A stretch of 64,000 bases of DNA. It comes from Streptococcus sp. WB01_FAA12. GTDB taxonomy: Bacteria; Bacillota; Bacilli; Lactobacillales; Streptococcaceae. Location: NCBI RefSeq assembly GCF_012843315.1, contig NZ_JABAEX010000009.1, positions 40,269 through 104,268 on the forward strand. The letters are read 5' to 3'. The stretch's first letter is position 1; every line of letters starts with the position of its first letter. The position numbers and the translations under genes are program-made. The notes below the pieces were generated by a model that saw nothing but the letters and a program-made list of their open reading frames with translations, had not been told where the DNA came from and did no database searches. This document shows, one piece after another, positions 19,113 to 30,658 of the stretch.

Positions 19113-20171
19113 TTATGATAGGTCTTTTCTTAGTAGGGCATAAAAATCATCAAGAGATTTCAATTCAGTTGAAGCTTTCATGCTAGCTTGGTACTGATCC
19201 TTGTGACTAAGCAAGTGACTGAGTTTCTCCTCCAATCTTTCCAAGGTCAAGTCACTTTCTTGCAGTTCTTCTGCATAGCCTTTCTTAACAAAGTAGGCTG
19301 CATTTTCAATCTGGTCTCCTCGACTTGCTTCACGCCCCAATGGTACGATGAGATGGAGTTTCGCCATGGCCAAGAGCTCAAAAATCGTATTGGCACCGCC
19401 ACGCGTCACCACCACATCTGCCATCTCCATCAAAGGTTGATAGAGATCCGTCACATAGTCAACTCGAAAGAGATTTTGGCTCAACTCATTGAGGCTAGAA
19501 TCTCCTGTCAGATTGATGATATTGTAACGTTCTGTCAGTTCTTGCTTATGATCTGTCACCAATTGGTTAAAGACACGAGCTCCTGCAGAACCACCGACAA
19601 ACAATACTGTGGGTAATTTAGGATTAAAGTGGGTTTGGATATCCACCAATTCATCTAGCTCTGAAGTTTTTTGGCCTGAAACCTTGGTCACTGCCCCCAC
19701 ATGTTCGACTTTTGCGAGACCAGCAGCCTGCTCAAAGGTTGAGTACATCTTAGTCGCAAACTTATAAGCGATTTTATTAGCTAAACCCATAGATAGGTCT
19801 GACTCATGGATAAAGACTGGTACTCTGGAAACTCGCGCTGCGATAACCGGCGGTACAGAGACAAATCCACCCTTTGAAAAAAGAGCCTGTGGACGAAGTC
19901 GTAACATGATAAAGAGCGATTGGACAATTCCCCATCCAACTTTGAAGACATCCAGCATATTTTGCCAAGAAAAATAGCGACGCAACTTCCCAGTCGCAAT
20001 GGAATGGAAGGTCACATTCAAACCTGACTTGAGGATTTCTTGATGTTCGATTCCATGCTTATCCCCGATATAGTGGACTTCCCAGCCGTCTTCGATAAAC
20101 TTGGGCATTAACAAAAGGTTAAGGGTGACGTGTCCGACTGTTCCCCCACCCGTAAAAACTATTTTTTTCAT
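19113..20171 (-). CDS. murG: UDP-GlcNAc:lipid-linked MurNAc-pentapeptide N-acetylglucosaminyltransferase
   Basis: 352 residues, GT28. The N-terminal [14 protein letters not shown] glycine loop replaces the GGTGGH form of other bacteria, as in streptococci. Acceptor-side [17 protein letters not shown] and sugar-nucleotide-side [15 protein letters not shown] are visible. Makes lipid II at the inner face of the membrane. It lies 1 base after murD. Confidence 0.95.
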   Translation of the reverse strand: MKKIVFTGGGTVGHVTLNLLLMPKFIEDGWEVHYIGDKHGIEHQEILKSGLNVTFHSIATGKLRRYFSWQNMLDVFKVGWGIVQSLFIMLRLRPQALFSKGGFVSVPPVIAARVSRVPVFIHESDLSMGLANKIAYKFATKMYSTFEQAAGLAKVEHVGAVTKVSGQKTSELDELVDIQTHFNPKLPTVLFVGGSAGARVFNQLVTDHKQELTERYNIINLTGDSSLNELSQNLFRVDYVTDLYQPLMEMADVVVTRGGANTIFELLAMAKLHLIVPLGREASRGDQIENAAYFVKKGYAEELQESDLTLERLEEKLSHLLSHKDQYQASMKASTELKSLDDFYALLRKDLS

Positions 20172-20172
20172 A

Positions 20173-21525
20173 TTATCCCTTTAACTCCGCTACTGTGTCG
20201 ATAAAGAGGTCACCGCGTACTTCAAAGTTTGCATACATATCCCAACTAGCATTTGCAGGACTGAGGAGAACCACATCTCCATCTGTCGCAAGTTCATAAG
20301 CCTTGCGAGTCGCATCTGCAATATCGGTCGCATCCACATAAGCTACACCAGCCTTATCCGCTGCACGTTTGACACGTTCTGCAGACTGACCAAGGATGAC
20401 CATTTTCTTGAGTCCAGTGATATCTGGCACCAGCTCGTCAAATTCATTTCCACGATCCAAACCACCTGCAATCAAAATGACCTTGCTGTTGTCAAATCCT
20501 GACAAGGCTTTTTGAGTAGCCAAGATATTGGTTGACTTGCTATCGTTATAGAATTTGACCCCTTTGATTTCATCCACAAACTGGAGACGGTGCTTAACAC
20601 CACCAAAGGCTGAAAGAGTTTCCTTGATGATTTGGTTATCTACACCACGTAGCTTGGCTACTGCAATGGTCGCAAGGGCATTTTCTACATTGTGGCTACC
20701 TGGAACACCGATTTCACTCGCTGCCATGACCACTTCCCCACGGAAGTAGAGCAGACCGTTCTCTAGATAAGCTCCATCAACCTTTTCAAGTGTTGAAAAT
20801 GGAACAACAGTGGCTTGTGTTTTAGTAGCCAATTCTTTTGCCAAGTCTTGGTTAAAGTTCAAGACAAGAAAATCAGCTGCTGTCATCTTGTTCTGGATAT
20901 TCCACTTGGCTGCCACATATTCCTCAAAAGAACCATGGTAGTCGATATGAGTTGGCATGAGGTTTGTAATAACCGCAATCTCAGGATGGAATTCTTGGAC
21001 ACCCATCAGTTGGAAAGAAGAAAGTTCCATGACAAGAGTGTCCTTGGCTGTCGCAGTTTGAGCCACTTGACTGGCTGGATAGCCGATATTCCCTGATAGG
21101 AGACCATGTTGACCAGCAGCAGACAAAACTTCCCCAATCATGGTCGTTGTGGTAGTTTTTCCATTTGAGCCAGTAATACCAACAATCGGTGCTTCTGAGA
21201 TCAAGTAAGCCAATTCCACCTCAGTCAAGACTGGAATCCCCTTTGCCAAGGCCTTTTCAATCATGGGATTGCTATAAGGGATACCTGGATTTTTCACCAT
21301 CAGAGCAAAATCTTCATCCAAGAGTTCCAAAGGATGACCACCTGTGATAACCTTGATTCCTTCTTCCAGCAAACTTTGAGCAGCTGGATTTTCTTCAAAA
21401 GGTTTGCCGTCATTAACAGTGACAATAGCACCCAGCTTATCCAATAAACGAGCCGCAGACTCACCAGACTTAGCCAAACCTAAAACAAGGACTTTCTTAT
21501 TTTTAAATTGATCGATTACTTTCAT
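20173..21525 (-). CDS. murD: UDP-N-acetylmuramoyl-L-alanine:D-glutamate ligase
   Basis: 450 residues. ATP-binding loop [17 protein letters not shown] at about 115-131, DSKSTN region in [17 protein letters not shown], and an N-terminal Rossmann domain ([17 protein letters not shown]). Adds D-glutamate to UDP-MurNAc-Ala in cytoplasmic peptidoglycan synthesis. First gene of murD-murG-divIB. Confidence 0.96.
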   Translation of the reverse strand: MKVIDQFKNKKVLVLGLAKSGESAARLLDKLGAIVTVNDGKPFEENPAAQSLLEEGIKVITGGHPLELLDEDFALMVKNPGIPYSNPMIEKALAKGIPVLTEVELAYLISEAPIVGITGSNGKTTTTTMIGEVLSAAGQHGLLSGNIGYPASQVAQTATAKDTLVMELSSFQLMGVQEFHPEIAVITNLMPTHIDYHGSFEEYVAAKWNIQNKMTAADFLVLNFNQDLAKELATKTQATVVPFSTLEKVDGAYLENGLLYFRGEVVMAASEIGVPGSHNVENALATIAVAKLRGVDNQIIKETLSAFGGVKHRLQFVDEIKGVKFYNDSKSTNILATQKALSGFDNSKVILIAGGLDRGNEFDELVPDITGLKKMVILGQSAERVKRAADKAGVAYVDATDIADATRKAYELATDGDVVLLSPANASWDMYANFEVRGDLFIDTVAELKG

Positions 21526-21574
21526 GTCTCAAACTCCATTTCTACTCCTACTATTTTACCATTTTTACGGAAAT

Positions 21575-21606
21575 AAAAAAGCCACAAAGTGTATTTGTGA
21601 CTCTTT
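21575..21606 (-). terminator. Terminator after the ABC-ATPase remnant
   Basis: Minus-strand GTCACAAA / TTTGTGGC stem followed by TTTTTTA. It closes the decayed ABC gene and lies upstream of murD. Confidence 0.65.
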
Positions 21607-21631
21607 CTTCTAACTTAATGTTCTCTTATCA

Positions 21632-21809
21632 TCAATGAGATAAATCGGTAACTCGAATCGCTTAATTCGCTTGCTCCCCAATCAGAGGATTGTAGGGCGC
21701 AATAATAATCGTTCGATTCGGATTTTTTAGAGATTCTAATATAGAAAGTAGCTCCTCAGAATTTTTGGGGGTCTAAGGAAGCAGTTGGTTCATCTGCGAG
21801 AATCAGAAC
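21632..21809 (-). pseudogene. ABC transporter ATP-binding protein, C-terminal remnant
   Basis: Minus-strand translation gives VLILADEPTASLD, the Walker B/D-loop of an ABC ATPase. A one-base frameshift follows. In the shifted frame it continues PKNSEELLSILESLKNPNRT and IIIAPYN, where the H-loop histidine (usually ATHN) is lost, then a stop. Only the last quarter remains. It is cut at its upstream side exactly where the IS-end-like hairpin begins. Not functional. Confidence 0.75.
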
Positions 21810-21811
21810 TA

Positions 21812-21863
21812 ACCTGCACTCCAAAAGTTCGACAGAGAAATGTCTAACTCTTAGAGTGCAGGT
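21812..21863. repeat. IS-end-like hairpin (solo or fused terminal repeats)
   Basis: ACCTGCACTC (21812-21821) pairs with GAGTGCAGGT (21854-21863), and inner AGTT-GACA pairs with TGTC-AACT around a GAGAAA loop. This resembles the terminal sequence of streptococcal IS3-family elements, which read roughly CTGCACCCCAAAAGTTAGACA. Probably a leftover of IS-mediated rearrangement. Confidence 0.55.
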
Positions 21864-21877
21864 CAGCTCTCAGTACT

Positions 21878-22282
21878 TTATATCCTCACCTGTCTTTCTT
21901 CAGACCGCTGGCCTGTGACAAACATGGTAAAGGTTGCTTTGCAGACATTTCTGCCTTCTTGATTGGTAATATCGACATCCACGACACAGGTTGTGCGACC
22001 TTGATGGACACATTCTCCTTTAATGGTCAGCACATCGTCGAGTTTTCCTGCCTTGAGGTAGTTGATAGAGGACTGAAGCGTCACTCCATCTAGCCCTAGT
22101 GAAATGACCACCAAACCACTAATCTGATCACAAAGGGTAAAGAGATAGCCACCATGGGCATTGCCATAGTAGTTGAGCGACGAGTCCACTACTTTGGTCG
22201 TCACCACAACGTGACCATCTCTCATTTGTTCAATTTCGTAATTTTCAAAGGCAGATATAGCGTCAAAATGAAAATCTTTCAT
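21878..22282 (-). CDS. PaaI-type hotdog-fold thioesterase
   Basis: 134 residues. Single hotdog domain with NYYGNAHGGYLFTLCDQISG, the N/H-GG substrate-site pattern of PaaI-like acyl-CoA thioesterases. The ATG at 22282 has AGGAGGAAACG upstream; the frame extends to 22303 without a better start. The substrate is unknown; separate from galT by 69 bases. Confidence 0.85.
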   Translation of the reverse strand: MKDFHFDAISAFENYEIEQMRDGHVVVTTKVVDSSLNYYGNAHGGYLFTLCDQISGLVVISLGLDGVTLQSSINYLKAGKLDDVLTIKGECVHQGRTTCVVDVDITNQEGRNVCKATFTMFVTGQRSEERQVRI

Positions 22283-22351
22283 CGTTTCCTCCTGATAGTT
22301 CAAACGACACTATGATACTACTTTTTATAGGACTGTGCAAGGAGAAAGCTC

Positions 22352-23839
22352 CTAATCTGGGAAAATTCCAACCTGCTCAACAAAGCGCATAAAGGCTGCC
22401 TGTCCCTGCTCCGTTTGCTTGTAGACTCCGGCATCCTCAAGTACACGCGCAAAGATAGCACCCACAGAGTCCTTGACGATCTCAAGGGCTTTTTCTTTAT
22501 CTTTTAGGTCTGGATGTTGGGCTTTGAGTTGGTCGGCCCATTCCTGGTGATAAGCGGAAACTGCTTCATCATCTCCTACAAGATAGCTGGCAACTTGCTC
22601 CACTTCTGCTTTCAAGCGAGGTGGTAAGATAGCCAAGCCCATGACCTCGATCAAGCCGATATTTTCCTTCTTGATATGTTGGACATCCTTGTGGGGATGA
22701 TAGATGCCGTCAGGATGCTCTGGCGATGTCTGATTGTCCCGCAAGACCAAGTCCAACTCAAACTGACCATCACGCTTACGCGCAATCGGTGTGATGGTGT
22801 GATGCGGTGTCCCGTCTGTCTCTGCTAAAATCTGCACTGCAGGGTCTGAATACTGGCGCCATTCCTGTAAAATCTTGTCAGCCAAGTTGATCAAATCTTC
22901 TTTGGAATCCGAAGTCAAACGTAGCACTGACATAGGCCACTTGACAATCCCAGCCTTGACCTGCTCAAATCCAGCAAAGCAGAAAACCTTTTGCAAAGGA
23001 GCCATTTCCATAGGAAATACGTGACGGCCTCCTTGATAGTGATCATGGGTCAGGATAGACCCCCCCACAATCGGCAGATCAGCATTAGATCCAGCAAAAT
23101 ATCCCGGAAATTGCTCAACGATAGCCAGCAGACGCTCAAAGCTCTGACAGCTAATAGCCATGGGACGATGCTGACCGTCTAAGAAAATACAGTGCTCATT
23201 AAAGTAAGCATAGGGCGAATACTGGAATCCCCACTCCTGACCAGCCATTTCAAAACGGATAATGCGGTGATTGCTGCGAGCTGGGTGGTTTATCCGACCA
23301 TGGTAGCCCTCATTCTCTAGACAGAGTTGACACTGGGGATAATTGCTAGCTTGCACCAACTTAGCCGCAGCAATCTCCTTAGGATCCTTTTCAGGCTTAG
23401 AGAGATTAATCGTGATTTCCAGTTCTCCGTAATCAGATGAAACACGATAAGCAATATTTTTAGCAATGGCCTTGAGTTTGATGTAGTCATTTTTCTGGCT
23501 AAGTTGGTAAAAGTCTGCTATTGCCTGTTCGGGAGATTGGGCATAGGTTGTCCAGAAGTCACGATTGACCTGACTTGGACAAGGTGTCACCAAGTCCATC
23601 AATTCAGCACCAAGGATTTCACGCGCAGTCTGACTATCCTCAATCATCTCTAATCGAACCGCTTCCTCGACTAGCTGGTCCTTGAGATCAATCAAATCAT
23701 CTAGATCCGTCTCAATTTCCAAAACTCCTTCGCCCACCCGTGCTAAGACACGATTAGTCAGGTAGATTCGATCCATTTCCTCAAATGAACTTTCAGCAAT
23801 GACTTCCGTGATAAATGCATCTAGAATTCCCTGACTCAT
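22352..23839 (-). CDS. galT: Galactose-1-phosphate uridylyltransferase, class II
   Basis: 495 residues, the long Firmicute form. Leloir pathway enzyme exchanging UMP between UDP-glucose and galactose-1-phosphate. Recognised by [40 protein letters not shown] and [20 protein letters not shown] (HDH-x-QGG catalytic area). It overlaps the HAD gene by 4 bases, so co-translated with it and galK. Confidence 0.95.
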   Translation of the reverse strand: MSQGILDAFITEVIAESSFEEMDRIYLTNRVLARVGEGVLEIETDLDDLIDLKDQLVEEAVRLEMIEDSQTAREILGAELMDLVTPCPSQVNRDFWTTYAQSPEQAIADFYQLSQKNDYIKLKAIAKNIAYRVSSDYGELEITINLSKPEKDPKEIAAAKLVQASNYPQCQLCLENEGYHGRINHPARSNHRIIRFEMAGQEWGFQYSPYAYFNEHCIFLDGQHRPMAISCQSFERLLAIVEQFPGYFAGSNADLPIVGGSILTHDHYQGGRHVFPMEMAPLQKVFCFAGFEQVKAGIVKWPMSVLRLTSDSKEDLINLADKILQEWRQYSDPAVQILAETDGTPHHTITPIARKRDGQFELDLVLRDNQTSPEHPDGIYHPHKDVQHIKKENIGLIEVMGLAILPPRLKAEVEQVASYLVGDDEAVSAYHQEWADQLKAQHPDLKDKEKALEIVKDSVGAIFARVLEDAGVYKQTEQGQAAFMRFVEQVGIFPD

Positions 23840-24495
23840 TGATTCTCCTTCTTACTTTCTAAATAGTCTCTGACAGCATCTAAATCCTGAAAAACTTGTT
23901 CTGTTTTATTTAAGAAAGACTGTGCTGGCATTTTTAAGTCTGGAATACAAATAACTGGTATCCCAGCTCTATACGCTGCTTCAATCCCTGCTTCACTATC
24001 CTCTAATACTAAGCAATTCTCTGGTAAAACATTCAAATCAATACAGGCCTTTAAAAATATATCAGGGTAAGGTTTGCTTCGCTTTACATCTTTTGCAAAA
24101 ACTAGATGGTCAAATAAGGACAGTATACCATTACTATCCAAAATCATTCTAGCTCTAGATTCAACACTTGAAGTTGCTAGAGCGATTGGAATACCTTCTC
24201 TTTGCAAAAAAGCAAGCAAATTTTTAGCACCTTTTTTTAAATTTACACCTTTGACCAATATTCGAGCTTCCAGTTCATAAACTTTTTCCAAGGTTTGGTC
24301 AAAGTTCCAAGGTAAATCATAGGTATCTAAAAATCGTTGAACATTCTCCTCTTCCCTATGTCCACTGTATTCTCTAGAATATGTTTCTTCTGTGAAAGGA
24401 ATTCCAAAATCTTTAAGCAATTCTTGATAAACTTTTAGAGAAATGATCTCAGTATCAGCTAATAAGCCATCTAAATCAAATATTACAGCTTCCAT
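23836..24495 (-). CDS. HAD-superfamily hydrolase, beta-phosphoglucomutase-like
   Basis: 219 residues. Motif [14 protein letters not shown] (nucleophile D8, acid/base D10), motif [11 protein letters not shown], motif III K in [14 protein letters not shown], motif [13 protein letters not shown]. The cap domain and GLLADTE resemble beta-phosphoglucomutase and sugar phosphatases. Lying between galK and galT, it may act on a hexose phosphate of galactose metabolism; that role is inferred from position. More AT-rich than its neighbours, perhaps a later insertion into the gal operon. Confidence 0.85.
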   Translation of the reverse strand: MEAVIFDLDGLLADTEIISLKVYQELLKDFGIPFTEETYSREYSGHREEENVQRFLDTYDLPWNFDQTLEKVYELEARILVKGVNLKKGAKNLLAFLQREGIPIALATSSVESRARMILDSNGILSLFDHLVFAKDVKRSKPYPDIFLKACIDLNVLPENCLVLEDSEAGIEAAYRAGIPVICIPDLKMPAQSFLNKTEQVFQDLDAVRDYLESKKENQ

Positions 24496-24506
24496 TTACT
24501 TCTCTC

Positions 24507-25685
24507 CTAGTCTAAAACTCGAGTGCCACCTGCAACTTCAGCGATATAGAAGCTTGGAGCATATCCAACGACTTCTTCATAGCGCTTGCCAACAGCTGCT
24601 TTAAAGGCCTCAACAGCATCTTTTTGAACTAAGGCAATGGCACAGCCGCCAAATCCTGCCCCTGTCATACGAGCACCGAGAACACCTGCTTGAGCCCAAG
24701 CTGTGTGAACGAGGGTATCCAATTCCAAGCCAGTTACTTCATAGTCATGTTCTAGAGAAACGTGAGAAGCATTCATCAAACGACCAAATGTTTCCAAATC
24801 ACCTGCTTGAAGAGCTGTTTGAGCTTTAAGGGTACGTTGGTTTTCAAGCACAGCATGGCGAGCACGTTTTAAACGATTTTCGTCTTTAATCAGATAGCTG
24901 TATTGGTCAAAAGCCCACTCATCCAATTCACCCAAGGTCTGAATATCCAAGGCAACTTGCAATTCTTCTACTGCTTTTTCACACTCAGCACGGCGTTCAT
25001 TATACTTAGAATCTGCTAGTTCACGACGTTTGTTGGTGTTCATGATAACAACAACATTGTCCTTCAAATCAAGTTGCACCAAGTCGTACTCCAAGGTGTT
25101 GGTATCTAGGTAAATGGCACGTTGGTCAGCTCCCATACCGATAGCAAACTGGTCCATGATACCAGAGTTAACTCCGATAAAGTTATTTTCTGTTTGTTTT
25201 CCGATTTTAACCAAATCCAAACGGTCTAGTTTTAAATCAAAGAGATGCTCTGCCACAACACCAGTCAAAAGTTCCAAGGATGCTGATGAGGACAAACCAG
25301 CACCATTTGGGATATTCCCATAAACATAAAAATCAAACCCTTTGTCAATCACGTGCCCAGCTTCTTGCAAGAAATGAAGAACCCCTTTTGGATAGTTGGT
25401 CCAGCTGTGCTCTTTTTCAAATTTGAGGTCAGCTAGAGGAACTTCTATAATGCCCTTGTCCTCAAAGTTGGCTGAGTAGAAACGCAAGACTTGGTCGTCA
25501 CGCTTGCGCGCTGCACCGTATGTCCCCAAAGAAATAGCCGCTGGAAAAACGTGACCACCGTTGTAGTCCGTGTGTTCGCCAATCAAATTGATACGACCTG
25601 GTGAAAAGAAAGTTTGGTCTGCTTCTTGACCAAAAACGGCAAGAAAGTCTTTGCGAAGGGCTTCAGCAGTAAGATGTTGTGTCAT
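24507..25685 (-). CDS. galK: Galactokinase
   Basis: 392 residues, GHMP kinase. [20 protein letters not shown] is the galactose-binding signature, [14 protein letters not shown] the ATP loop and [13 protein letters not shown] the third motif. Phosphorylates galactose with ATP. First gene of galK-HAD-galT, read away from galR. Start ATG 25685 with AAAGGAG upstream. Confidence 0.97.
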   Translation of the reverse strand: MTQHLTAEALRKDFLAVFGQEADQTFFSPGRINLIGEHTDYNGGHVFPAAISLGTYGAARKRDDQVLRFYSANFEDKGIIEVPLADLKFEKEHSWTNYPKGVLHFLQEAGHVIDKGFDFYVYGNIPNGAGLSSSASLELLTGVVAEHLFDLKLDRLDLVKIGKQTENNFIGVNSGIMDQFAIGMGADQRAIYLDTNTLEYDLVQLDLKDNVVVIMNTNKRRELADSKYNERRAECEKAVEELQVALDIQTLGELDEWAFDQYSYLIKDENRLKRARHAVLENQRTLKAQTALQAGDLETFGRLMNASHVSLEHDYEVTGLELDTLVHTAWAQAGVLGARMTGAGFGGCAIALVQKDAVEAFKAAVGKRYEEVVGYAPSFYIAEVAGGTRVLD

Positions 25686-25705
25686 ATGAATTCTCCTTTG
25701 ACTGT

Positions 25706-26850
<1,145 letters not shown>

Positions 26851-26874
26851 CTCCACAAATATACCAACGCAAAA

Positions 26875-26917
26875 AATCCTAATAGAGATTCTCAAATCTC
26901 CATTAGGATTTTCTTTT
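26875..26917. terminator. Terminator shared by galR and the alcohol dehydrogenase gene
   Basis: AATCCTAATAGAGATT pairs with AATCTCCATTAGGATT (one mismatch), followed by TTCTTTTTT. Convergent genes on both sides. Confidence 0.85.
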
Positions 26918-27955
26918 TTATTCCATCACAATCATAGCCTTAATCGTCTTGCGTTCATCCATATCTTTATAAGCCTGGTCAATATCTTCTAATCTATAGC
27001 TTGAAGTAAAGACGCGGCCTGGGTTGATATCGCCATCAAGGACTGCCTTCAGTAAGAACTGTTTGTTGTAAGTCGTTACAGAGGCTGCTCCGCCTGCTAC
27101 CGTAATATTTTGAGCAAAAGTTGAACCAAGAGCTCGATTGCTATAGTGAGGAACTCCAACAAAGCCCAAACGACCACCATTGTGAAGGACACCAAGAGCC
27201 TGATCAACCGCTGCCTCAGTACCGACACACTCAAGAGCTGCATCTGCTCCTCCACCAAGAATTTCTCGAACCTTGGCAATTCCTTCTTCGTCACGTTCAG
27301 CCACAACAGCTGTCGCCCCTGACTCCAAAGCCATTTGTTGACGGTCTTCGTGACGACTCATGAGAACAATTTGAGATGCACCACGCATTTTAGCGGCGAT
27401 AACAGCACATTGCCCAACAGCCCCGTCACCGATAACGACAACCTTATCCCCAGGTTTCACATCTGCCACACGCGCAGCATGATAGCCAGTTGGCATCACA
27501 TCCGCAAGAGTCAAGAGGGATTTAAGCATACCTTCTGTATAATCAGAGGGCTGACCCGGAATTTTGACAAGAGCCCAGTTGGCATATTCGAAGCGCATAT
27601 ATTCTGCTTGCACCCCATCTGACCAGTTATTGCCAATATGACGATCACAGGTGCCATCATATCCTGCTCGACAGGCATCACATTCCCCGCATCCATGAGT
27701 AAATGGAGCAATAACAAAATCGCCAGGTTTAACGGTCGTCACTGCATTACCAATTGCCTCAACGATACCAATCGCTTCGTGCCCGCTATTCTGATGGCCT
27801 GTTTCAATATCTGGATTGCGATAGCTCCACAGATCAGAGCCACAAACGCAAGTGCGGACAATGCGGATAATAGCATCATCTGCCTCAATGATTTGCGGAT
27901 GCTCCACTTCAATAAGACCAACCTGACCAGCTTTTGTATAAACTGTTTTCTTCAT
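26918..27955 (-). CDS. Zinc-dependent alcohol dehydrogenase, MDR superfamily
   Basis: 345 residues. Catalytic zinc area CVCGSDLW and GHEAIGIVEAIG; structural zinc cysteines in GCGECDACRAGYDGTC; NAD(P) fold GDGAVGQCAVIAAKMRGA. Oxidises or reduces an alcohol/aldehyde. In pneumococcus the similar gene is controlled by the adjacent MerR regulator NmlR (from memory). That regulator is missing here, and a decayed spacer stands in its place. AAAAGGAGTGGTTCT precedes the ATG. Confidence 0.9.
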   Translation of the reverse strand: MKKTVYTKAGQVGLIEVEHPQIIEADDAIIRIVRTCVCGSDLWSYRNPDIETGHQNSGHEAIGIVEAIGNAVTTVKPGDFVIAPFTHGCGECDACRAGYDGTCDRHIGNNWSDGVQAEYMRFEYANWALVKIPGQPSDYTEGMLKSLLTLADVMPTGYHAARVADVKPGDKVVVIGDGAVGQCAVIAAKMRGASQIVLMSRHEDRQQMALESGATAVVAERDEEGIAKVREILGGGADAALECVGTEAAVDQALGVLHNGGRLGFVGVPHYSNRALGSTFAQNITVAGGAASVTTYNKQFLLKAVLDGDINPGRVFTSSYRLEDIDQAYKDMDERKTIKAMIVME

Positions 27956-28539
27956 AGAACCACTCCTTTTCTATTGGTTTCTCACTTTTATTATACATCT
28001 TTTGTAGATTTTTGTTTGAAATCAGAATGAGTAAGGGCATAAAACTTATTACTCTTGTGCCTTCAAATAATTTTCTTGAGACACAAACTTATTCTATTCC
28101 GTATTGGTATTTTCCCTAGGAATTTCAAAAATAAAAAGAGAGAACCATGAACCTTACTGCTACTATAGCAGTGTTTTGTATTGCGTGAGTAGTAACGGTA
28201 TCGCTAGATTGGAGTTTCACAGTAGCTTTTCTTCATTCTTGGTAATATCATAATGACCCACATGTGGACTCACCCCTTTCAGCAACTCTTGGACTATGGC
28301 AATGCCAATGGTTACGACGGGACATGATTTGGCTCATCTAAAATCTATCAGCTTATAGGAAATCAATGGTTGTAAGTTTCTCTTTGTGGGTCAAAAATGA
28401 ATGAGTTCAAAAACAAATGCCAACTGCAAGATTTCTTATCTATGCCAACCTTTTTGAGCTTGAAAAATTACTCTACAATTCTACACTTTCTTAGTTTGCA
28501 ATCAATCTCATTCAAGATAGGGGAATGATATAGGATTAC
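27956..28539. other. Gene-free spacer, apparently decayed sequence
   Basis: About 580 bases upstream of the dehydrogenase gene with no supported gene. Frames on both strands are broken by many stops. Short coding-like stretches occur (for example around 28250-28320) but I cannot assign them. The dehydrogenase promoter should lie near 27960-28020. Confidence 0.5.
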
Positions 28540-28670
28540 CGGACAATGATACCTATTTACCATTCTCTCTAGCATCACGTTCTATACTGAGGAGGGGGAC
28601 TGGGATGGTTTTAATATTCTCAACAAAGAAGTTCTTCACGGTTATAAAATCCCTAGAATGACCTTTAGAG
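28540..28670 (+). pseudogene. LacI/GalR-like regulator, C-terminal fossil
   Basis: Plus-strand frame reads LSSITFYTEEGDWDGFNILN then KEVLHGYKIPRMTFREHT. This aligns with the C-terminus of the intact galR in this window ([33 protein letters not shown]). Upstream, NDT is recognisable, then stops and deletions. A dead paralogue of galR. Confidence 0.7.
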
Positions 28671-28706
28671 AGCACACAAAACGATCTCATAAAGAGGCCG
28701 TTTTTT

Positions 28707-29609
28707 CTAGTGATGATGGTGGTGATGGTGTCCCGAGAGATGCTCTAGGTCATGCACATTCCGCTTGTGTTTGGCATGATTGCTTTGGCTGGCATCCACT
28801 TCGATAGTGATATTCTGCACACCTCTTTCTTCTAGGAGTTGACGCACTGCTTCTTTAGTTTTCATCATCTGCTCCCAGTCCTTGATACAGATGTGGACAA
28901 TGGCGTCATTTTCCAGACCATCCATGGACCAAATACTGAGTTGATTAACACTTTTAACATTAGCTAGCGCTACTAACTCTTTCTCTAGCTCGGCAGTCTC
29001 GACCCCTTCAGGCACAGCATCTAAGAAAATTTTAAGTGTTGACCAAAAACGAGGAATGGCTTTCCAGAGGATAAAACTAGAAATTAAAAGAGACAAGAGT
29101 GGATCAAGAAAGTACCAATCTGTTACATACAAAACACAAGCAACCAGAATGACCGCTAGCCAACCTAGAATATCCTCTAAAAAATGCAAGGTCAGGATAG
29201 CTTCGTTCTTGGTCTGCCCCTTACGAACAATCAGACTAGCCAAGAGATTGATAAGAATCGCAATAACTCCCAACCACAGCATCCCTTGGTAGTTGACAGG
29301 CTGAGGGGATAGGAGGCGAGGAATATTCTCCAAGAGCATCATGACAGATCCTGTCAAAAGGATCAAGGCAGTCAGCATGGCGCCTAGCAGACTGAAGCGT
29401 TTATAACCAAGAGTATAACGTTTGTCTTCCTGACGATTGGAAATAGTTTCCAAACAAGCTGATAAACCTATGGCAAGAGCATCGCCCAAATCATGAACCG
29501 CATCCGCTAATACAGCACTTGAATTGAAGATAACCCCAAAAATAAATTCGACAACAGAAAATGATAGATTCAAGAAAAAGGCTAGCCAGATAGATGTTTT
29601 AGAACTCAT
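28707..29609 (-). CDS. czcD: Zinc/cation efflux protein, cation diffusion facilitator family
   Basis: 300 residues, six membrane segments, CDF family. The metal site in TM2 is AVLADAVHDLGDALAIGLSA and in TM5 HFLEDILGWLAVILVA (H/D pairs). The cytoplasmic C-terminal domain ends in a run of seven histidines after HLEHLSG-type sequence. It exports Zn2+. The ATG at 29609 has AAAGGAGGGAGAA upstream; the longer frame to 29693 has no ribosome site. Divergent from the TetR-type regulator, matching the czcD-sczA pair. Confidence 0.92.
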   Translation of the reverse strand: MSSKTSIWLAFFLNLSFSVVEFIFGVIFNSSAVLADAVHDLGDALAIGLSACLETISNRQEDKRYTLGYKRFSLLGAMLTALILLTGSVMMLLENIPRLLSPQPVNYQGMLWLGVIAILINLLASLIVRKGQTKNEAILTLHFLEDILGWLAVILVACVLYVTDWYFLDPLLSLLISSFILWKAIPRFWSTLKIFLDAVPEGVETAELEKELVALANVKSVNQLSIWSMDGLENDAIVHICIKDWEQMMKTKEAVRQLLEERGVQNITIEVDASQSNHAKHKRNVHDLEHLSGHHHHHHH

Positions 29610-29689
29610 TTCTCTCCCTCCTTTGGTATAATAGGTATATATACTTCTTTCATTTGTATTATCTAATAAAATCCAAAGAAAGGATAGAA

Positions 29690-29726
29690 GCAAACTGTCA
29701 GCCTTGTTCAGTTCTGAATAGTTTGC
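29690..29726. promoter_or_regulatory. Inverted repeats in the czcD-sczA gap, possible SczA site
   Basis: GCAAACT (29690-29696) is inverted as AGTTTGC (29720-29726), with a nested TTCAG-TT-CTGAA (29707-29718). It lies close to the sczA start and upstream of czcD. Binding by SczA is inferred from position; I cannot confirm a consensus. Confidence 0.4.
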
Positions 29727-29739
29727 CTCAAGTGTCTAT

Positions 29740-30294
29740 ATGCAAAAAAGAGACCGTCGGGTTAGTAAGACGAAAAAAGCCATTTATCAAGCTTTTCTAC
29801 AAGTTTTGAACGACAAGGGCTATGATGCCACTACTGTCCAAGATATCATTGACTTGGCAGATGTTGGGCGCTCGACCTTTTACTGTCACTACGAGAGCAA
29901 GGAACTGCTTTTAGATGAGCTCTGTCGCTACCTCTTTCATCATCTCTTTGAAAGGGAAGAACACTTGACTACAGAAGACTACCTCGCACATATCTTTTTA
30001 CATTTTCAAAAAAACCAAGACCATGTAACCAGTCTTCTTTTTTCCAAAAACGACTACTTTCTCCGCCAACTACACAAGGAACTCGAACACCATGTTTACC
30101 CCATGGTAGCGGAGGATTTGCAAGAGGCCTATCCGAACATACCAGCCTCCTACCTCAAACATTTTGTAGTAACTAATTTTATCGAAACACTGACCTGGTG
30201 GCTAAAAAAAGGAAAATCTTATACAGAAGACCAAGTAGTGAGATTTTACTTAGATGTGATTGAGATGACTTCTACAAAATCACTTGATATCTAA
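29740..30294 (+). CDS. sczA: TetR-family zinc-responsive regulator (SczA-like)
   Basis: 184 residues. N-terminal TetR helix-turn-helix: AIYQAFLQVLNDKGYDATTV QDIIDLADVGRSTFYCHYES (split). The C-terminal domain contains several His/Asp/Glu/Cys residues that could bind zinc. SczA activates czcD in pneumococcus when zinc is high. No Shine-Dalgarno sequence is visible before the ATG at 29740, so the message may be leaderless or weakly translated. Confidence 0.88.
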   Translation: MQKRDRRVSKTKKAIYQAFLQVLNDKGYDATTVQDIIDLADVGRSTFYCHYESKELLLDELCRYLFHHLFEREEHLTTEDYLAHIFLHFQKNQDHVTSLLFSKNDYFLRQLHKELEHHVYPMVAEDLQEAYPNIPASYLKHFVVTNFIETLTWWLKKGKSYTEDQVVRFYLDVIEMTSTKSLDI

Positions 30295-30320
30295 TCCTAT
30301 TACGAAGAAAGGAATCAACC

Positions 30321-30653
30321 ATGTTAACTTCTATTATCCTAGGAATTCTGACGATTGTACTAGCTCTCGGTTTTTCACTTCTCCATCTCGCGGCTGCTTT
30401 CGCAGCCATGAAAGAAAAAAACTACTGTCGGGGAAATATGTGTATCTTGGTAGGGAGCTGTCTCACCTCACTAGCTCTTGCTATCTTTTTCTTTATCCCG
30501 CTTGCAACTGTCGTCTTATGGATAGTGGGCTCTAGCATCATCTGCTACGGTGCTTACTGGAATGGGCAACAGCAAGAAAGTCAAAATATATCGCACCACA
30601 TTATAAGGGGCACACTAGCGGCTTTGATCACGCTCTTGCTTATCTTACTCTAA
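30321..30653 (+). CDS. Small membrane protein, unknown function
   Basis: 110 residues with three predicted membrane helices (about 5-27, 42-62, 64-85) and a fourth at the C-terminus (95-110). No motif I recognise. The ATG at 30321 has GAAAGGAATCAACC upstream. It follows sczA by 26 bases, so probably co-transcribed with it, and ends at a strong terminator. Confidence 0.7.
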   Translation: MLTSIILGILTIVLALGFSLLHLAAAFAAMKEKNYCRGNMCILVGSCLTSLALAIFFFIPLATVVLWIVGSSIICYGAYWNGQQQESQNISHHIIRGTLAALITLLLILL

Positions 30654-30658
30654 CACTA

